A stretch of DNA of 64,000 nt from Nitrincola alkalisediminis (GCF_009821115.1 NZ_VYTY01000011.1:1-64000), one strand, 5' to 3'. Positions 50,641 through 60,004 are shown, counted from the first letter of the stretch. Notes: generated from the sequence alone by a model not told the origin. Numbers and translations: made by a program.

Positions 50641-52158
50641 ATGCCCGTTGATATAAACAGCTTGATTCCTTTAGCCCTAACCGGGTTGATGATGCTAATA
50701 GTGGGTTACCTAGGGGCAAGTGTTAAGCTTTCGCGGCGCATTAGCCTGCTGGAAGCCTCATATGACGAAGCGCAAAGCCAGCTGCAACAGAAAGAAACGG
50801 CACTGCTTGAGTTGCAATACGTGCATAAACAGCTTAACGAGGAGGTGTCTGCGGCTAGAGCCAAACTTAGTGAGCTAAATACGCGCTTAGAACTGTCGTA
50901 TGAAAAATATAAAGAGGCTGAAGTGAGCATACGCCGCCTCACAGATGCCTTAAATGATGAGCGCAGAATTCTGTCCGATCGCCATGATGCCTTGTTGTAC
51001 GAGTATAACCAGCTCAACAATGAGCTCACCCAGATTAAAACAGAATTTAAAGCGCGAGAAGCCAGCCATGCTCGGGAAGTGGCCAGTTTTGAGAAGCAAA
51101 AGAACAGTTTGTCTGAACACTTTAAAGTCTTGTCCGAGGAAATATTGGAGGCTAAGGCCAAAGCCTTGCACGAAACAACCAGTCTAGGATTGAATGCCGT
51201 CCTCACGCCTTTCCAGCAGTCGATTGACACCTTCAAAACAGAGGTTCAACACATTCATCATCGCGAAACGTTGCAACAGGGAGAGCTCCGCAAAGAGCTG
51301 GCCTCGTTAAAAGAGCTGAATCATAAAATGACTGAAGAGGCTCATCAGCTCTCAACGGCTCTGCGAGGCCAAAAAAAGCTGCAAGGGAATTGGGGCGAGC
51401 TGGTGCTTGAAAATGTATTGGATCGATCCGGCCTGCAAATCGGTAAAGACTATAAGCGTGAAGTCAGCATCAATACCGAAGAAGGTCGGCAGCGTCCAGA
51501 TGCCATTGTCTATTTGCCACATGATAAGCATTTGATCATTGATGCCAAGGTTTCACTGAATGCCTACACGCGCTATGTGAATGCAGAGGAGGAGTTGGAG
51601 CGTAAAGCCGCGCTTAAAGAGCATGTGCAGGCCATCGGAAGTCGAATTAAGGAGTTGGCGGATCGTGATTATTACCGTTTACCTGGCTTAAACTCACCTG
51701 AAATGGTGTTTATGTTTATTCCGATTGAATCGGCGTTTGTCGAAGCCTTGAAGGCCGATGAAACACTGTTTCAACAAGCCATCGAACGCAATGTACTGGT
51801 CGCCACGCCCACGACCTTGTTGACCAGTCTTAACATTGTGCGACAGTTATGGCGTTATGAAGATCAGAATAAGCATACGGCATTATTGGCAGACAAGGCA
51901 GAGCAAGTGTTTAAAAAACTGAATAGCTTTTTAAGCAGCTTCGAAAAAGTGAAAAAAGGATTGGATACGGCCGTGAGTGCCTATGTCTCCGCCGAGGGGC
52001 AGTTGATCAGTGGGCGAGGCAATTTAGTGAAGCAGGTGGGGGAGTTTAAAAACCTTGCACCTGGCATCAAAGCGGAGTTGCCAGAGTATTTTACCGAAAA
52101 AGCGGAGCTGGAAATTGATTTTATCGCCGAGGTAAACGAGGAGCGCTCCGAGACCTAG
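50641..52158 (+). CDS. rmuC: DNA recombination protein RmuC
   Basis: This 505-aa protein has an N-terminal membrane segment (LIPLALTGLMMLIVGYLGAS), a long coiled coil at about 30-230 and a C-terminal nuclease-like domain of the RmuC family. Visible motifs in that domain are GNWGELVLENVLDRSGLQ, RPDAIVYLPHDKHLIIDAKV and PEMVFMFIPIESAFVEAL. RmuC limits inversions between short repeats in E. coli. It appears complete. The gap behind it leads to a TPP riboswitch. Confidence 0.93.
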   Translation: MPVDINSLIPLALTGLMMLIVGYLGASVKLSRRISLLEASYDEAQSQLQQKETALLELQYVHKQLNEEVSAARAKLSELNTRLELSYEKYKEAEVSIRRLTDALNDERRILSDRHDALLYEYNQLNNELTQIKTEFKAREASHAREVASFEKQKNSLSEHFKVLSEEILEAKAKALHETTSLGLNAVLTPFQQSIDTFKTEVQHIHHRETLQQGELRKELASLKELNHKMTEEAHQLSTALRGQKKLQGNWGELVLENVLDRSGLQIGKDYKREVSINTEEGRQRPDAIVYLPHDKHLIIDAKVSLNAYTRYVNAEEELERKAALKEHVQAIGSRIKELADRDYYRLPGLNSPEMVFMFIPIESAFVEALKADETLFQQAIERNVLVATPTTLLTSLNIVRQLWRYEDQNKHTALLADKAEQVFKKLNSFLSSFEKVKKGLDTAVSAYVSAEGQLISGRGNLVKQVGEFKNLAPGIKAELPEYFTEKAELEIDFIAEVNEERSET

Positions 52159-52293
52159 TTTTTACTTCGCCGGATGATGCGACTGGTAAATATCATTGAA
52201 ACACGAGAGGCGTCCGCACTTTCTGCTCATTTAGCTTAACCTAGCGCGCCTAAATCGCTATACTTGCGCGCTGCTGTATACAACAGCAATTAA

Positions 52294-52377
52294 ATCCTAA
52301 GGGGTGGCATGTTTTAAATGCCTGAGATGCTAAGCGAACCCTTTGAACCTGATCCGGATGATGCCGGCGTAGGAATA
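52294..52377 (+). promoter_or_regulatory. TPP riboswitch (thi box)
   Basis: GGGGTGGC, then CTGAGATG, and CCCTTTGAACCTGATCCGGA plus TGATGCCGGCGTAGGAA follow the THI-element consensus in order. The P1 stem is formed by ATCCTA and TAGGAAT. No T-run hairpin stands before the gene, so control may be at translation initiation. Confidence 0.93.
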
Positions 52378-52445
52378 GGACAACTCACAGAGTCATCTAT
52401 AATCTCACGCGCGACCGGGTCTTCGATCACCAACGGAGACTGTAT

Positions 52446-54533
52446 ATGAGCCCTAAATTATCGGGTTTTTTGTTAACCTCACTTTTTATCAGCACCCCCT
52501 TTGCCATGGCGCAAACCTCATCCTCAAACGTTGTGTTGGATGAAATTCTGGTAACCTCAGGCTTTCGCCCTACGACACAACTTAAAACGCCAGCCAGTGT
52601 GACGGCCGTTTCCGAAGAGGCACTTGAAGCGCGCCAAGCCCAGCATTTGGAAGATGTCTTAGCTTTAACGCCCAACGTCAATTCGGCGAAAGGCAGTTCA
52701 CGCGCACGCTTTTATCAAATGCGTGGGGTGGGTGAGCGCAGCCAATTTGTTGGACACGTCAATCCATCGGTCGGGGTCTTGTTAGATGGAATCGACATGA
52801 GCAGCATTGCAGCCTCTGCAACTCTGATGGATATTAAGCAAGTTGAAGTGTTAAGAGGCCCGCAAGGCACCTTGTACGGAAGTAATGCGCTTGCAGGCTT
52901 AATTAACCTGCAATCAAACGACCCGACGACTCAGCCGGAAGGCAGTCTTGAAGGCACGATCGGCAATTACAATACGCATTCCTTAACCGCCATCTACAGC
53001 ACACCGCTAACAGATACCGCAGGATTACGCTTAGCCATTTCACAAAATAAAAGTGATGGCTTTATGCGCAATGACCACCTGAACCGTAAAAACACCAGTA
53101 ACATTGATGAAACCTTCATCCGCGCCAAATTGAGATTTGCGATTACCGATGACTGGCTAATGGACTTGACGGGATTTTACGCCGATATTAACAACGGTTA
53201 CGACGCCTTTAGTTTAGACAACACCCGCACAACGCTTTCGGATGAGCCGGGTCGGGATCGACAAATCAGCAAAGCCTTTGCGCTTAAATCGATTTGGACA
53301 GGCCACGATGTCTATCAACTTGAGACACGTCTGAGCCATTCGAACACGCGCAGTGATTATGGATACGATGAAGATTGGGCATTTAACGGTTTCCATCCTT
53401 GGGGTTACAGCTCCTACGATGAGTATGTGCGTGAATACAACACAACAACGGCAGAATTGCGTTTTGTGTCTTTGCCCGGTCAGGAAATTTTCAACGGCAC
53501 CACGCAGTGGACCGCAGGCCTTCATGCTTTTCATCAAGACAGCGACCTAAAGCGCGATGTTTTTCGCAATGGTCTACCGCGAGCTGGTCGGACAATCACC
53601 AGTGATTTTAAAACGGAGCGTGTTTCCCTATACGGTGAGCTGGAAACACTCTTGTCTGAAGACTGGATCTTAACATCGGGTTTACGTGTTGAGCACAGCC
53701 GAACGGCATTTGATGACAATGTGCGTGCCTCCTATCGCAAAAATGAAGACTTGTGGGGTGGCCGTCTTGCGTTAGAGCATTTTTTAACGCCCGAAACGTC
53801 GATCTACGCCAGCCTTTCCAAAGGGTATAAAGTGGGTGGCGTTAACGGAGGTTTTACGCCAGCACAATTGAGTAATGAGCAACTTATTTTTGATACCGAG
53901 TCGCTTTGGAATTATGAAATCGGCTCGAAAGGGCGTTATCTGGATGGCCGTTTAATCACGCAAACCAGCTTGTTTTATCAGCAACGTAAAGATGCGCATT
54001 TAAGAGGTAGTTTTATGGCATCCAGTAATCCCGCAGATGGCTTTGTGGATTATCTGTTTAATGCCGATCAGGTCAATAACACAGGTGCCGAGTTCGAGTT
54101 TAAGTATGCGTTGGATAATGGCCTGAGTGTTCAAGGTGCGTTAGGTCTATTGCAGACCAAGGTTAAGGACGCGCGTGCTCGGATTCATCAACGCGATGTG
54201 GCCCATGCCCCTCATTGGCAGTACCAGTTAGGGCTTGCCTATGACCGTGGGCAGGGCTGGTTTAGTGGCGTGAGTGTTGAAGGAAAAGATGCGTTCTACT
54301 TCTCGGACAGCCATGATGCCAAGTCCTGGGATTACACATGGGTCAATGCCCACATAGGCTATCAACAAAATAGTTGGTCTGTGCGTTTGTGGGGACGCAA
54401 CCTTGGCAATCAAGACGTTGCGGAGCGTGGTTTCTTCTTCGGAAACGATCCAAGAATCAACTATGAAGAGCGTGCGTATTATCAATTAGGCGCACCGAGA
54501 ACCTTTGGTGTCACGGCGCGCTTGATGTTTTAA
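52446..54533 (+). CDS. TonB-dependent receptor, thiamine-regulated
   Basis: This 695-aa outer-membrane receptor has a signal peptide (to AMAQ), and a TonB box-like DEILVTSGFR follows. The plug domain reads VTAVSEEALEARQAQHLEDVLAL and LRGPQGTLYGSNALAGLINL. A 22-strand barrel ends in aromatic FGVTARLMF. The TPP riboswitch directly upstream predicts uptake of thiamine or a precursor, as proposed for the THI-regulated receptor omr1. Substrate is therefore inferred from regulation, not from the protein. RBS ACGGAG stands 8 bp before the ATG. Confidence 0.9.
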   Translation: MSPKLSGFLLTSLFISTPFAMAQTSSSNVVLDEILVTSGFRPTTQLKTPASVTAVSEEALEARQAQHLEDVLALTPNVNSAKGSSRARFYQMRGVGERSQFVGHVNPSVGVLLDGIDMSSIAASATLMDIKQVEVLRGPQGTLYGSNALAGLINLQSNDPTTQPEGSLEGTIGNYNTHSLTAIYSTPLTDTAGLRLAISQNKSDGFMRNDHLNRKNTSNIDETFIRAKLRFAITDDWLMDLTGFYADINNGYDAFSLDNTRTTLSDEPGRDRQISKAFALKSIWTGHDVYQLETRLSHSNTRSDYGYDEDWAFNGFHPWGYSSYDEYVREYNTTTAELRFVSLPGQEIFNGTTQWTAGLHAFHQDSDLKRDVFRNGLPRAGRTITSDFKTERVSLYGELETLLSEDWILTSGLRVEHSRTAFDDNVRASYRKNEDLWGGRLALEHFLTPETSIYASLSKGYKVGGVNGGFTPAQLSNEQLIFDTESLWNYEIGSKGRYLDGRLITQTSLFYQQRKDAHLRGSFMASSNPADGFVDYLFNADQVNNTGAEFEFKYALDNGLSVQGALGLLQTKVKDARARIHQRDVAHAPHWQYQLGLAYDRGQGWFSGVSVEGKDAFYFSDSHDAKSWDYTWVNAHIGYQQNSWSVRLWGRNLGNQDVAERGFFFGNDPRINYEERAYYQLGAPRTFGVTARLMF

Positions 54534-54544
54534 CACTATCTGTC

Positions 54545-55606
54545 TTAAGCAATATGTCTGACCAACGCAGCGCCTAATTCTTGTGTACTGGCAACCCCGC
54601 CCATGTCTCGAGTTAGGTGCTGCTTTTCTTTTAAGACCGTCTCCATCGCCTGCATCAGAGAGTCATGAACCGCAGGAAAGCCCAAATGTTGCATCATCAT
54701 CGCACCCGCCCAAATGGTGCCGAGTGGGTTAGCAATATTCTGTCCGGCGATATCCGGTGCGGAGCCGTGAACAGGCTCAAACATCGATGGATAGGTTTTC
54801 TCAGGATTAATATTTGCCGAAGGCGCAATCGCTATGGTGCCAGTGCAGGCCGGGCCTAAATCAGAAAGAATATCACCAAACAGGTTAGACCCAACCACAA
54901 CATCAAAATGCTCAGGCATACGTACAAAATTGGCCGTTAAAATATCAATATGATAATGGTCAACCTTCACTACGGGATAGTGTTTGGCCATTTCGAGTAC
55001 ACGGTTATCCCAATAGGGCATGGAGTGATAGATGCCATTTGATTTTGTCGCTGAACTCAGGTGCTTTGCTTCACGGCTTTGTGCCAAATCAAATGCATAC
55101 TTTAGAATACGATCCGTGCCTCTGCGTGTGAACAGGCTTTGCTGGCAAACAACCTCATGCTCAGTGCCTTCATATTGAATACCCCCAACGGATGAATATT
55201 CACCTTCGACGTTTTCTCGGACAACATAAAAATCGATATCACCAGGCTGTTTACCGGCTAGTGGGCAGGGCACACCGTCAAACAACCGAACAGGACGTAA
55301 GTTTACATATTGATCAAAAGCACGACGAATCGGCAGTAATAATCCCCAAAGTGAAATATGATCCGGCACGCCCGGAAAGCCAACGGCTCCCAAGTAGATT
55401 GCGTCAAACTGACGGAGTTGTTCAATGCCATCCTCAGGCATCATGCGGCCTGTTTGATGGTAGGTCTCGCAAGACCAATCGAAATAGGTCCACTCAAACT
55501 CAACACTGTGCTTGCGTCCCGCCGCCTCAAGTGCCTGAATGCCTTCAGGAATAACTTCTTTGCCAATTCCATCGCCAGGGATGACGGCTATTCTTAATTT
55601 TTTCAT
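54545..55606 (-). CDS. dmlA: D-malate/tartrate dehydrogenase (decarboxylating)
   Basis: This protein of about 353 aa is in the isopropylmalate/isocitrate dehydrogenase family, DmlA/TtuC group. Visible signatures are IAVIPGDGIGKEVIPEGIQAL, YLGAVGFPGVPDHISLWGLLLPIRR (the DmlA-type substrate loop), VRENVEGEYSSVGG and the metal site GSNLFGDILSDL. It oxidises D-malate to pyruvate and CO2, with tartrate as another possible substrate. I chose ATG 55606, with AGGAGAG upstream, over GTG 55609. It is divergent from a LysR gene, as dmlA-dmlR are in E. coli. Confidence 0.9.
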   Translation of the reverse strand: MKKLRIAVIPGDGIGKEVIPEGIQALEAAGRKHSVEFEWTYFDWSCETYHQTGRMMPEDGIEQLRQFDAIYLGAVGFPGVPDHISLWGLLLPIRRAFDQYVNLRPVRLFDGVPCPLAGKQPGDIDFYVVRENVEGEYSSVGGIQYEGTEHEVVCQQSLFTRRGTDRILKYAFDLAQSREAKHLSSATKSNGIYHSMPYWDNRVLEMAKHYPVVKVDHYHIDILTANFVRMPEHFDVVVGSNLFGDILSDLGPACTGTIAIAPSANINPEKTYPSMFEPVHGSAPDIAGQNIANPLGTIWAGAMMMQHLGFPAVHDSLMQAMETVLKEKQHLTRDMGGVASTQELGAALVRHIA

Positions 55607-55697
55607 CACATCTCTCCTGAAAGTAATCGTTGATCCATGCTATTTGAATATGTATCGTGAATAAATAAGGTTAATGTGTTTGTAAGGAATATGAATC

Positions 55698-56606
55698 GTG
55701 AGTCAACTGCCTCCGCTTGAGGATTTTCGTGTGTTTGTGACGGCCGCTCGTCTGGGTGGATTCAGTGTGGCCGCCGATCAATTAGTGGTGTCGCCCGCGT
55801 ATATCAGTAAACGAATTGGCCTTTTGGAAGAACGACTGGGTGTTAAGCTCTTTATGCGAGCCTCCCGCAGTGTTTGTTTAACACTAGAGGGAAAGATAGC
55901 ACTTGAATGGGCCGAGCGTTTGTTGGAAACGCACGATCAGTTACGTGCAGAACTCAATCGTGAACAAGAGCTCCCACGCGGTCGCTTGAGGGTTGTCACG
56001 AGCACAGGATTCGGAATGCACTGCATTGCCCCCATTATGTCTGATTTAGCGTTTCGCTATCCTGATTTGCAAATTGACTTGGAATTGCTGGACCGCCCAG
56101 TCGACCTTGTGTCTGAAGGATTTGATCTTGAAATTCGTATCGGTGGTGTATTGCCTGAGCAAATGATTGCAAAACGCCTTGCCAATAATCAGCGCATACT
56201 TTGTGCTGCACCCTCATACCTTGAGAAACACGGATTTCCCACTTCTCTAGAAGACCTCAAGCGACACCAATGCATCGGTATTCGTGAGCGCGATCAGAGC
56301 TATGGCATCTGGCGTCTTGCAAAAGAGGATGAGGTCTATTCAATACCTCTAACGGCAGAGATGATGACAAACAATGGTGCTGTTGCCAAACAATGGTGTT
56401 TAAAAGGCCACGGGATTATGCTGCGTTCCATCTGGAATGTTCAGAAAGAGCTGATAGAAGGGGACCTTGTTCGTGTTTTGCCTAGCTATGGACAGCAAGC
56501 GGATATTCACGTCATTTATTCAGCAAGATTAGAAACGTCTGCAAAATTAAGGGCTTGTGTTCTGAAGCTGGAGCAGTCATTGCCTGGGTTTTTGAGAGTT
56601 GATTAA
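55698..56606 (+). CDS. dmlR: LysR-family regulator, DmlR-like
   Basis: This 302-aa LysR regulator has the helix-turn-helix FRVFVTAARLGGFSVAADQLVVSPAYISKRI at about 8-38 and an effector domain of the substrate-binding type. The CRASRSVxLT-like MRASRSVCLT is common in the DmlR/AaeR subgroup. Divergent from the dmlA-like gene with a 91-bp gap. It probably activates dmlA in response to D-malate. The name rests on this arrangement. Confidence 0.82.
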   Translation: MSQLPPLEDFRVFVTAARLGGFSVAADQLVVSPAYISKRIGLLEERLGVKLFMRASRSVCLTLEGKIALEWAERLLETHDQLRAELNREQELPRGRLRVVTSTGFGMHCIAPIMSDLAFRYPDLQIDLELLDRPVDLVSEGFDLEIRIGGVLPEQMIAKRLANNQRILCAAPSYLEKHGFPTSLEDLKRHQCIGIRERDQSYGIWRLAKEDEVYSIPLTAEMMTNNGAVAKQWCLKGHGIMLRSIWNVQKELIEGDLVRVLPSYGQQADIHVIYSARLETSAKLRACVLKLEQSLPGFLRVD

Positions 56607-56747
56607 ATTTTAAACAAAAAATTGTACGTATAAAAATTATGGTCTATTTTCAAATGTAGGGTTTAGATGTGCTGGTTTGCTGTGATGGAGCACGGTGGGG
56701 CGCGGTAGCGTGTTTGGATTTTAATCTAACGTGAAGGGAGGTCGATT

Positions 56748-58082
56748 GTGTTAGTGATTATTCATGGATGGAGCGATACTTACCGCTCATTCGAACGTCT
56801 TGGTAAACGCTTAATCGCCGATGGCATCATGCCAAACGTCAAGCATGTGCGTCTTGGCGATTATGTTACATTGGACGACGATGTTACGTTCGATGATCTT
56901 TCCTATGCTTTGCAGGCGGCTTGGAAAAAAGAGCGTTTACCGACTGCACCTCGAAGCGTTGATATTGTTATTCATAGCACGGGTGGGTTAGTTATACGTC
57001 ATTGGATGATCACCTTTTTTAAACCTGAAACGAATCCAATTAACAGGTTGCTGATGTTAGCGCCTGCTAATTTCGGTTCGCCGTTGGCTCATAAAGGACG
57101 ATCATTCTTCGGTAGAGTTGTTAAAGGTTTTAAAAGCAGTCGGCTCTTTCACACAGGTACTCACATTCTTAAAGGGTTGGAGCTTGCGAGTCCATTTTCG
57201 TGGGATTTGGCGCAGCAAGATCGTTTTGGCAGTGAGGTTTGGTATGGTCCAGGACGTGTGCTTTGCACCGTACTGGTAGGAACGTCTGGCTATACGGGTA
57301 TTGCAGCAGCCGCAAACGAGAAAGGGACAGATGGAACGGTAAGGGTGTCTACGGCCCATCTGAATCCACTATTGGTTAGGTTCGACTTTGCAACCGATCC
57401 TCAAAAGCCAAAGCTTTCACTTGAAGATGCGAAAGGTTTAACTGCTTTTGCACGCATTCCAAACGAAAATCACAGTACGATTGCACTCAAGGACAATGGG
57501 CCGAAAAATGCACTTACCCTTGGCTTGATCAAGGATGCATTGCAGGTGACCGACGAGACGTTTCCTGCATTTGTTAATAGGCTCGAAACATTTTCGGATA
57601 CTGCACGTACAAACAGTTCATCTAACTCGCACACACAAGCGTATCAGAACACAGTGGTTCGCCTTACCGACGATATGGATGCCTTTGTAACTGACTATTT
57701 CTTGGAAATATTCGCCAAAGACAAACTTTTTAAAAAGGTCGATAACCGTCTGACACGTGTAGTACAAGAAGAAATTTTCGAAAAAGTACATGTGTATAGT
57801 GATAATTCGGCCTATCGCAGTTTGTTATTCGATACGACTGTGCTGAACGAGAAAGTTGTGACGCTAGGCTTGCCACTTTTTGTCAGTTTGACCGCTATGC
57901 CAGATATCAGCCAGACCAAAACCGTGGGCTATTCAACCTTCGGATACGATGATATTGGCAGTATCAAGCTTACTTCTGATCGGTTGCAGAAACTCTTTCA
58001 TCCAGATCGAACAGTGTTGATAGATATAAAAATCCACAGAGAACAGACTGAGAAAGTATTTAAAATATTTGGGCTTTCTTGA
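56748..58082 (+). CDS. Alpha/beta hydrolase, lipase-like, with unknown C-terminal domain
   Basis: This 444-aa protein begins with GTG and has a strong ribosome site (AAGGGAGG). The N-terminal 270 residues form an alpha/beta hydrolase: LVIIHGWSDTYRSFERLGK carries the oxyanion part, and Ser77 in VIHSTGGLVIRHW is the nucleophile. RLLMLAPANFGSPLAHKGR follows, and NENHSTIAL near 250 may hold the histidine. The C-terminal 160 residues (LTDDMDAFVTDYFLEIF and on) are not recognised. No signal peptide is seen. The next gene overlaps its stop, which suggests the pair is co-transcribed. Effector-like lipases have similar layouts, but no secretion marker was found. Confidence 0.7.
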   Translation: MLVIIHGWSDTYRSFERLGKRLIADGIMPNVKHVRLGDYVTLDDDVTFDDLSYALQAAWKKERLPTAPRSVDIVIHSTGGLVIRHWMITFFKPETNPINRLLMLAPANFGSPLAHKGRSFFGRVVKGFKSSRLFHTGTHILKGLELASPFSWDLAQQDRFGSEVWYGPGRVLCTVLVGTSGYTGIAAAANEKGTDGTVRVSTAHLNPLLVRFDFATDPQKPKLSLEDAKGLTAFARIPNENHSTIALKDNGPKNALTLGLIKDALQVTDETFPAFVNRLETFSDTARTNSSSNSHTQAYQNTVVRLTDDMDAFVTDYFLEIFAKDKLFKKVDNRLTRVVQEEIFEKVHVYSDNSAYRSLLFDTTVLNEKVVTLGLPLFVSLTAMPDISQTKTVGYSTFGYDDIGSIKLTSDRLQKLFHPDRTVLIDIKIHREQTEKVFKIFGLS

Positions 58083-58546
58083 TTGTGGGGGCTGTTGGCA
58101 TGGCCATAAAATCATGTGATAGACAACTCACGATTGGTGAGTCGGCAGAAGCAACGGTTAATCCAAAAATTAAATATGTTGAATCCGGCCTTTTGGTGAG
58201 TGTTGGCGAACAATACAGTTTTTCAGCGCGCGGTAAGTGGAAAGATTGTCACAAGATCTGCGATGCGGAAGGTTGGAGCGATGGATTGATAAGGATTTTC
58301 ATGCGTTTCAACCGAATACCGTACCAGCCGTATTTTTTATTGTGCGGTGTAGTTGGCAGGGATGACCGTCATGCATTCCCGATTGGTGTGCAGAAAGAGT
58401 GGACAGTCCCTGCTAATTTGGTCGGCGAGCCAAGTGGTTGCCTTTATCTGTTCGCGAATGATATTCCTTTTATGTATTTCAACAATTATGAACTTGATGA
58501 GTCGCAGGGTGGCCCACTTCTGGTGGTGATTACTCGTATTAAGTGA
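58079..58546 (+). CDS. Small beta-rich protein resembling PA-IL-type lectins
   Basis: This protein has 155 aa from TTG 58079, or 148 aa from ATG 58100; either is possible because the frame overlaps the previous stop by 4 bp. SGLLVSVGEQYSFSARGKWKD, then FLLCGVVGRDDRHAFPIG, GEPSGCLYLFANDIP and a final strand LLVVITRIK recall the jelly-roll of LecA (PA-IL)-like proteins. The similarity is by eye and weak. It is probably co-translated with the hydrolase and may be its partner, inhibitor or carbohydrate-binding companion. Confidence 0.55.
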   Translation: MIVGAVGMAIKSCDRQLTIGESAEATVNPKIKYVESGLLVSVGEQYSFSARGKWKDCHKICDAEGWSDGLIRIFMRFNRIPYQPYFLLCGVVGRDDRHAFPIGVQKEWTVPANLVGEPSGCLYLFANDIPFMYFNNYELDESQGGPLLVVITRIK

Positions 58547-58667
58547 TTTCTGAGTAGATTACGTGTTAATGTTTTGGTGATTAGCCAAACTAAGTATACC
58601 CTCTAATATGTATTAGAAGGCTTAGTGCCTTAAAAATAAGCAGCTAAGGTGCAACCTGAAAACCATC

Positions 58668-58748
58668 ATGCGATATGTCTATATAGAAGACTTTGATGAA
58701 ATTTCTGTGCTAGTTAAAGCTACTTTCATGCGACGTTACGAGTACTAG
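58668..58748 (+). pseudogene. Possible GNAT N-terminal fragment
   Basis: A 26-codon frame reads MRYVYIEDFDEISVLVKATF then MRRYEY. The first 20 residues look like the opening strand and helix of GNAT acetyltransferases. It ends at a TAG 11 bp before the complete GNAT gene at 58760. It may be a vestige, or chance. Confidence 0.25.
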
Positions 58749-58759
58749 GGAGTAAACAG

Positions 58760-59182
58760 ATGATTCGCGATTATCGTGTGTCGGATATTGATCAAATTTT
58801 GGCAATTTGGCTATCTGCGTCGATCAAAGCCCATGATTTTATAGAGTCTGCATTCTGGGAATCGAAGATCAACGAGATGCGTGAGGTTTATATTCCTGCA
58901 TCGGATACCTTTGTGTATGAAGTGGAGGGCGAGATTGTTGGATTCTATAGCCTTTATCAGGATACACTTGCTGCAATTTTTATCCTACCGAACTTTCAGG
59001 GTAAGGGGTTGGGTTCTATCTTGCTTGATGATGCTAAAAAAAGGCGGGAAAACTTACAACTTACTGTTTATAAAGAAAATACTAAAAGCATCCAGTTTTA
59101 TGAGAAACACAGGTTCGTTCTACTTTCTGAGCAAGTCGATGTGCACACAGGGCACCCCGAACTCATTATGGTCTATCGCTAA
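58760..59182 (+). CDS. GNAT-family N-acetyltransferase
   Basis: This 140-aa protein resembles the YjaB/YiaC-like branch of GNAT enzymes. The first strand-helix is MIRDYRVSDIDQILAIWLSAS. The acetyl-CoA loop is IFILPNFQGKGLGSILLDDA with QGKGLG as the Q/RxxGxG/A motif, and SIQFYEKHRFVLLSEQ is the usual last helix and strand. It may acetylate a metabolite or a protein lysine. It stands alone between the lectin-like gene and an IS scar. Confidence 0.87.
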   Translation: MIRDYRVSDIDQILAIWLSASIKAHDFIESAFWESKINEMREVYIPASDTFVYEVEGEIVGFYSLYQDTLAAIFILPNFQGKGLGSILLDDAKKRRENLQLTVYKENTKSIQFYEKHRFVLLSEQVDVHTGHPELIMVYR

Positions 59183-59467
59183 ATCCGTCTCATCCAGATG
59201 ACTTCCAAAAATTCGACGTATCTGCTTTCTATTTGCCCAATAAAAATAATGCCGAAGGTCGCCAAGTATACGTCTAGCGATCAGCATTTCTGGCTTTTTC
59301 GTGCCATCCATCGTGACGTGACAGCTTCTATCTGTCTAGGATTCTGTTCCGCTTGTAAAGAGCCCAGAGCTTTGCATGCTGATGCACTCTAATAAAGGCA
59401 AATCTATTCCACAATAACGTTGATCAATGCTATTGTAAAAGCTCATTGAGTCTAGGAAGGAGCGCCC
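59183..59467. repeat. Scar of an IS110-family element
   Basis: Bases 59398-59453 match 860-915 at 51 of 56 positions. Read on the minus strand they begin MSFYNSIDQRYCGIDL, whereas the element at the left has MNFYNSTHQHYCGIDL. The amino-acid differences show a relative and not a copy. The rest of the transposase is absent. Bases 59183-59397 hold a minus-strand frame (RRILGDLRHYFYWANRKQI) that may be another mobile-element remnant; I could not identify it. Confidence 0.6.
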
Positions 59468-59842
59468 TTGGTGAGAACAGGATTGGTTATTTACTCTTCG
59501 TCAATCAGCCGCTTAACTGAATTCTATTGTCATGTCTTTGGCTTCGAGGTCTTCGAAAAAGATGAGTCGTATGCTTTACTGATGGCGGGTGATGTTGAGC
59601 TAGTGTTGCTTGAGACAGAGATTTCAAAAAAGGCATTTAGTCTAGATAAAGCCAGAGACGATACGCCAATAAAGCCAACATTCTTTGTTGATGCACCTCT
59701 TGAACGAATTGGCCAAAAGATAGAAGAAAAAGGTGGAGCTGTATACCCGCCCAAAAATTGGGATTTTGGTGGCCGTCAGGTATGTGATGCGTATGATTGT
59801 GAGGGTAATATTTTCCAGTTGAGAATTGGAAAAAATGCATAA
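59468..59842 (+). CDS. VOC/glyoxalase-fold protein
   Basis: This 124-aa protein of the vicinal-oxygen-chelate superfamily contains YSSSISRLTEFYCHVFGFEVFEKDESYALLMAGDVELVLLE and ends VCDAYDCEGNIFQLRIG. These correspond to the paired beta-alpha-beta-beta-beta modules with a terminal metal-type Glu/Gln region (NIFQL in place of NxxEL). The usual metal ligands are partly replaced, so it may bind a ligand without catalysis. The start is TTG 59468 or GTG 59471; AGGAG at 59455-59459 suits both. Confidence 0.8.
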   Translation: MVRTGLVIYSSSISRLTEFYCHVFGFEVFEKDESYALLMAGDVELVLLETEISKKAFSLDKARDDTPIKPTFFVDAPLERIGQKIEEKGGAVYPPKNWDFGGRQVCDAYDCEGNIFQLRIGKNA

Positions 59843-59870
59843 TCAATGTACGGCAGTTGTGCTAGGTGGA

Positions 59871-59935
59871 CATGAGCCGACAAGCACCAATAGCCATAAA
59901 CCTGCATCGGTTATTTTTACTGGCACTCACCTAGC
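59871..59935. repeat. Inverted repeat behind the VOC gene
   Basis: GCTAGGTG (59871-59878) is inverted as CACCTAGC (59928-59935), 49 bp apart. It could be a worn terminator or site-specific recombination remnant; no function can be assigned. Confidence 0.3.
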
Positions 59936-60004
59936 CGTGTAAATTACAGTGGCGTCATGGGCTAGCACGTAGCTTCGCTCAGGTTCAAACATAAGGAACA
60001 ATGC

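Noticed and set aside
58590-58640. Possible attC behind the lectin-like gene
   Set aside because: CTCTAATATGTATTAGAAGG forms a small hairpin, but no RYYYAAC/GTTRRRY core pair is present.
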